A stretch of 64,000 bases of DNA. Origin: Hypericum androsaemum (Eukaryota; Streptophyta; Magnoliopsida; Malpighiales; Hypericaceae). A model generated the notes under the pieces. It was not told the DNA's origin. It saw nothing but the letters and a program-made list of their open reading frames with translations, and searched no databases. Both the position numbers and the translations under genes were made by a program. The stretch covers positions 16,134,689 to 16,198,688 of the forward strand of contig OZ023180.1 in NCBI GenBank assembly GCA_963995505.1, written 5' to 3'. Positions 60,075 to 64,000 of this stretch are shown in pieces. Position 1 is the stretch's first letter. Each line of letters opens with the position of its first letter.

Positions 60075-61218
60075 ATGGGCGAGGTAAAGCTACATGGACT
60101 ATGGCCTAGTCCCTTCGTTTCCAGAGTGATATGGGCTCTAAAATTGAAGGGAATAGAGTACGAGTACGTGGAAGAAGACTTTCCAACCAGCAACAGTTCT
60201 TCCATTCTTAAGTACAATCCCGTCCACAAGAAGGTGCCTGTGCTTGTTCATAATAGCAATGGAATCTCCGAGTCCATGGTCATTGTCGAATACATCGACG
60301 AGACATGGCCTCGGAACCCATTGATGCCTTCTGATCCCTACGAGAGAGCCACTGCTAGGTTCTGGGTCAAGTTCAATGAAGACAAGGTACACCACATTTT
60401 CACTTGGAGATTTATTTTTCTTTGATAATAACTTCCAGCACATTTTCTGTTAGATATATGTTTTTTTACTCCTCTCGATGTTTTTTAGTACAATCATAAA
60501 TTTAAACTCCGCTCATTGTTACTTGAGTCAGACATCGAAATACTTTCAAGTTCAATTTTTATCATTGCAAATGAAAAGTTCATGAAAATGATCAATATCT
60601 TATAGTTTGTTGACGTTCGACGTGGTAAGATTCTTAAAAGATGAATTAGATTATTTTTTGTAGTTTGATGTGTTAATTAGCATTTCAGAGTCAAAATCAA
60701 TGTTTTGCAGCAGCGATGAAGGGAGATCTTAAAAATGTAGAAGAAATAGTTTTGTTTTACTAAATTCTTTGATTAAAAAAGGGTATAGTGATTATATTAC
60801 CACTTTACACTCAAAAAGAGACTATAACAAGTTTAACAATGGTATTAAATTTTGCTTCAAGACCGCTTCATTATTCAAGCTAAGGAGAACTACTGGAGAA
60901 GAACAAGAGAATGCCAAAAAGGAATGCCTGGAAGTTCTACAGATCATAGAAGAACAGGCATTGGGAGACAAGAAGTTCTTTGGAGGAGAGGCAATTGGGT
61001 TTCTTGACATTGCCTTTGGGCTGATCGCTTACTGATGGGGAATCATTGGTGAAGCAGTAGGAATTGACAACCTACTTGATGCTGAAAAGTTTCCTCGCTT
61101 GTCTTCTTGGGCCACAAGATTTAACGAAGATCCAGCGATCAAGGAAAACCTTCCTGACTCTGAGAAGCTGTTGGCTTTCTTTAAGAAGCGTCGGGAGATG
61201 GTCCTTGCTTCTGCATGA
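60075..61218 (+). pseudogene. GSTU: Tandem tau-class GST copy with an in-frame TGA
   Basis: Exons 60075-60386 (312 nt) and 60862-61218 (357 nt) have exactly the lengths of the neighbouring GST exons, so this is a tandem duplicate. Exon 1 is intact: [46 protein letters not shown]. In exon 2 the codon after GLIAY is TGA (61033-61035) where the intact copy has Trp (GVIAYW). The downstream frame stays open: WGIIGEAVGIDNL, PRLSSWATRFNEDP, FFKKRREMVLASA. Translation would end at 161 residues, losing part of the hydrophobic-substrate domain. The absence of other lesions suggests a recent nonsense change, a sequencing error or rare readthrough. Confidence 0.85.
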
Positions 61219-64000
61219 GACGGACATAGTGTTTCTTAAAATTTAAGTATATATGTCTGTACGTACTTTTTTGTGTTTGCTTAATAACAAGATGATATGG
61301 TAAGGAGCTTTCTTGACATGTCATTCTAAGATATTTGGAGTGAGCAATCCTTTCTTTTTGTAATTGATGAATGTGCTTGTATGATTATTAGCAAATATAG
61401 TGAAGGGGACTTGTGTTTAAAGTTTAAACATTATCGAGTCTTGTTTAGATTATAACTCTCTCTATCGTGTATTTTTTATTTTAAGAATTCGAATTCGAGA
61501 TATTCTTATCAGTATCGATCAAATTTCATTGATAGTTGGTCGTGTAGACATAAGTCTTGTGATTATGGCTGATCAGATGAAGGCGTTCTGGAATAAGACA
61601 ATAATATGGGCGATAAATTTCAGTAGGCACTTATAGCTTATTACATACTCTTGTTGGGTATAGCTATATGTAATGTACCTACCGCCAGATCGGGGTTCGA
61701 CAATAATTAATTATATGTGTTTTTTACATCATTTTCTAATAAAATAATTCGAGTTCCTACTGTCTTTGTAATAAAGAATTGGCTTTTGTAATAAACTAAG
61801 GCAAATGTGTTCAGTTAATTTTCAGATATTGAGTAGTAATAATTAATTATGTGTGTTTTAGCTACCAATGAATTGAATTTTTTGAAATGCCAGTAGCATC
61901 AATGGCCCCTCGAAGCGGAGAGTAATTAGTCGTCTGGTTAGTTACAATAATATAGGTTTTATGTCCATTCTTGAATCCAAAGTTGAAAACCCTACTGTGC
62001 GTTTGGCGAAGCAACTTTGGAGAAAGGTGGAAATTGGGTGGGAAGCTATCTCGTCCTTTGACTATCTAGAGTAGTAGTTATTAATTCCATGATCTTAATA
62101 CTTAATTTAGATTGATCACCTGAATTATGATCTAAGTTAGCACTAAGAGGTCAAGGGGTAATTAGGGCGAAAAATGGATTCACATCTTAAGGTATCAAAA
62201 ATAATCTTCTTGTTGGGGGACGATGTAACACATCCTGAACTAAAGTAGTAGTGATGGATAATTGTAGTGACTCTTTTGTAATAAGCCAGAGTATAAGTAG
62301 TAAGAAGATGAGTGAGTGAAGGCATTCTAGACAATGCTAATCTCATTCTAAAGAAAAGAAATACACGTATCTGTTCCTTCTATCCTCCTCCTCTATTTTC
62401 CCCCTTTCTATCAATTAGGGTTCTTGATCCCTATTCTTCATCCCCAGTCATCACAGACGATCCTTAAGGAGAGAATCCCATATTTGGAATTAAGTTTAGT
62501 CATAGAACTAGGTAATACGCGAGAGCAGTTTAGTCATAGAACTAGTTAACACGCGAGAGCGGAATTAGTTTCTGTGATTATAATTGATTCCAGTTTTGCT
62601 ACTTAATTAACGAGAACAGTAGATAAATACATAAGACAACTTTGGATACTAGTTAGTACTTCATAAGATCTATAACTGATGCTTAGCAATTTCATAGGGT
62701 ATTGTGCTCATCTCTGCTAATACTATCAACAACCGATTTACTTTTTTCTTTGTTTAGTTAATTTAATTTGTTTTCACCACAATCGTCATCATCTTTGCAA
62801 ACTACTTTAGTTTAGATTTTTGTGTCAATCTCTCTGTACAGACTTTACTCTAGGTATTTTTAGAGATAAATTTACCCCTTCAGTCCATGCGTCTCAGCTG
62901 CTCTCTCGTGTAACTAACTATTCGCTTTCGGGAGTTTGTTGTATCCTTGGTATGACTTTATTTTGGAATAAAATTTACCGTTAAAAAGAAACTAAAACTA
63001 GACTAATTGATTGGTTTTAGAAAATTAGGACAGTGTAGGCTTATTACTCTTTAGCAACCTACTAACCAATTAGATTAGGACACAACTAAAAATTATATCA
63101 TGGTTTATATATATATATATATACATATTTTTTTTTTGGTAGGTATGGTTCACATATTTCTTAACCAACTAATTAATGCCTCCACCATTAATTAGTCTAA
63201 TTTAGTCCTAATTAAACTTTGATGAAATATTTAGTGCTCCTCCTAGTAATTATCTTCCTAATCTAACTAATTACAAACAATAGTAACCATCCATTACTAA
63301 GATATTGTATTAATAGGTAAATCAAATAGTTAATAACTCTATTAAACATAACCTCTCTCGTGGATTCGGTTGATGATAAACTAGTTTATTACTCAGTTCA
63401 TAAACATAAGTAAGTAATTAATAACTCATAAGCTAATGATTAATTAGGTCTCTTTAGGATATCTCACTTTCAAGGGAATTACTCACTGATTTCCAATGAA
63501 TAACACATCAATTCATTAACCGATTGCTCAATAATTCTTCCAGAGCTCCTTCGAAACCTCCTCTTCAATGTCCCAAGCAAGGAACTATGTAGATTTTTTG
63601 TGAGAGGGAGAATTATGGCCAACTGCCCTTCTCTTTCGCTTGAACAGCTAAAAATCTATATAGGTCAAAAGGAAAGGAAAAAGAGGCTTTTATATTAAAT
63701 ATCTTGTAAACTACATTTAAACTGTCCCTGAAGTTATAGCTAGAGGAAAACAATAGATAAAGTCCGCATGGCGTTTGGTGAGCCGAGCTAAGCCTTAACT
63801 CGATCTTAGCAAAGAGCAAGACGGGCTCAAAAAGAGGAACTTAGTTCCGAAACATGGCGTTTGGCAAAATTTTATGGGTATGTTATAGGAAGAAGACGTA
63901 TTTACCATCCTCTAGATAATAAATGACGTGACTAGAGGGTCTGATCGAATTATTTTTTTGACCCACACTAATTTAGGGGCTTCTTTGCTAGGTAATTAAG
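61219..64000. other. AT-rich intergenic DNA to window end
   Basis: No supported gene in 2.8 kb. Contents: GST2 3' region, a 34-bp tandem duplication (62494-62527 and 62528-62561, 'gtttagtcatagaactag' core), a TA tract near 63105-63122 and poly-T runs. Short ORFs (60-68 codons) show no family. Confidence 0.5.

Noticed and set aside
63600..64000. Start of a further transposon or gene at the window end
   Set aside because: 'gcatggcgtttggtgagccg' and 'catggcgtttggcaaaattt' repeat loosely, but no terminus or coding frame can be defined.

Overview
The window is nuclear DNA of a flowering plant, most likely a eudicot. It is AT-rich, its genes have many short exons with GT-AG introns, and the families present are plant ones: ING1, mitochondrial HSP60, a plant F-box protein, tau-class glutathione transferases, an S-protein homologue relic, Ty1-copia elements and Mutator-like elements. 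I cannot name the species. All exon models were assembled by reading splice sites and carrying frames by eye.

Layout. 1-6 kb: AT-rich DNA, then an intact seven-exon ING1 chromatin-reader gene (+). 6-14.9 kb: a repeat graveyard with a LINE relic (-) split by an old copia element, a 1.29 kb Pack-MULE carrying an armadillo-type gene fragment, and a dead S-protein homologue gene hit by a small retroposed insert. 15-20.4 kb: a 17-exon mitochondrial HSP60 gene (+). 21.7-23.1 kb: a four-exon gene of unknown function with an internally repeated motif (+). 23.6-29.7 kb: a four-exon F-box gene (-) whose first intron holds a very young copia element (one mismatch seen between its LTRs) that has lost reverse transcriptase and RNase H. 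33.9-42.3 kb: a full-length but decayed copia element with hairpins and G-box repeats in its LTRs and an extra leader ORF. 42.6-50.3 kb: a second LINE relic (-) split by a tandemly rearranged copia element (-). 50.9-51.8 kb: a third LINE RNase H relic (+). 52.6-56.7 kb: a second Pack-MULE, the end of a third, and several copies of one flanking segment. 57.0-61.2 kb: two tandem tau GST genes, the second carrying an in-frame TGA.

The host genes look like unlinked housekeeping and stress functions: histone-mark reading, mitochondrial protein folding, ubiquitin-ligase substrate selection and detoxification. There is no operon-like logic. The dominant theme is the transposon load: nested insertions, gene-fragment capture by a shared family of Mutator-like termini, and duplicated segments around the GST pair. 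I see no clearly new defence or metabolic system. The best leads for something undescribed are the extra ORF in the 33.9 kb copia leader, the RT-less young copia, and the unknown repeat-motif gene at 21.7 kb.
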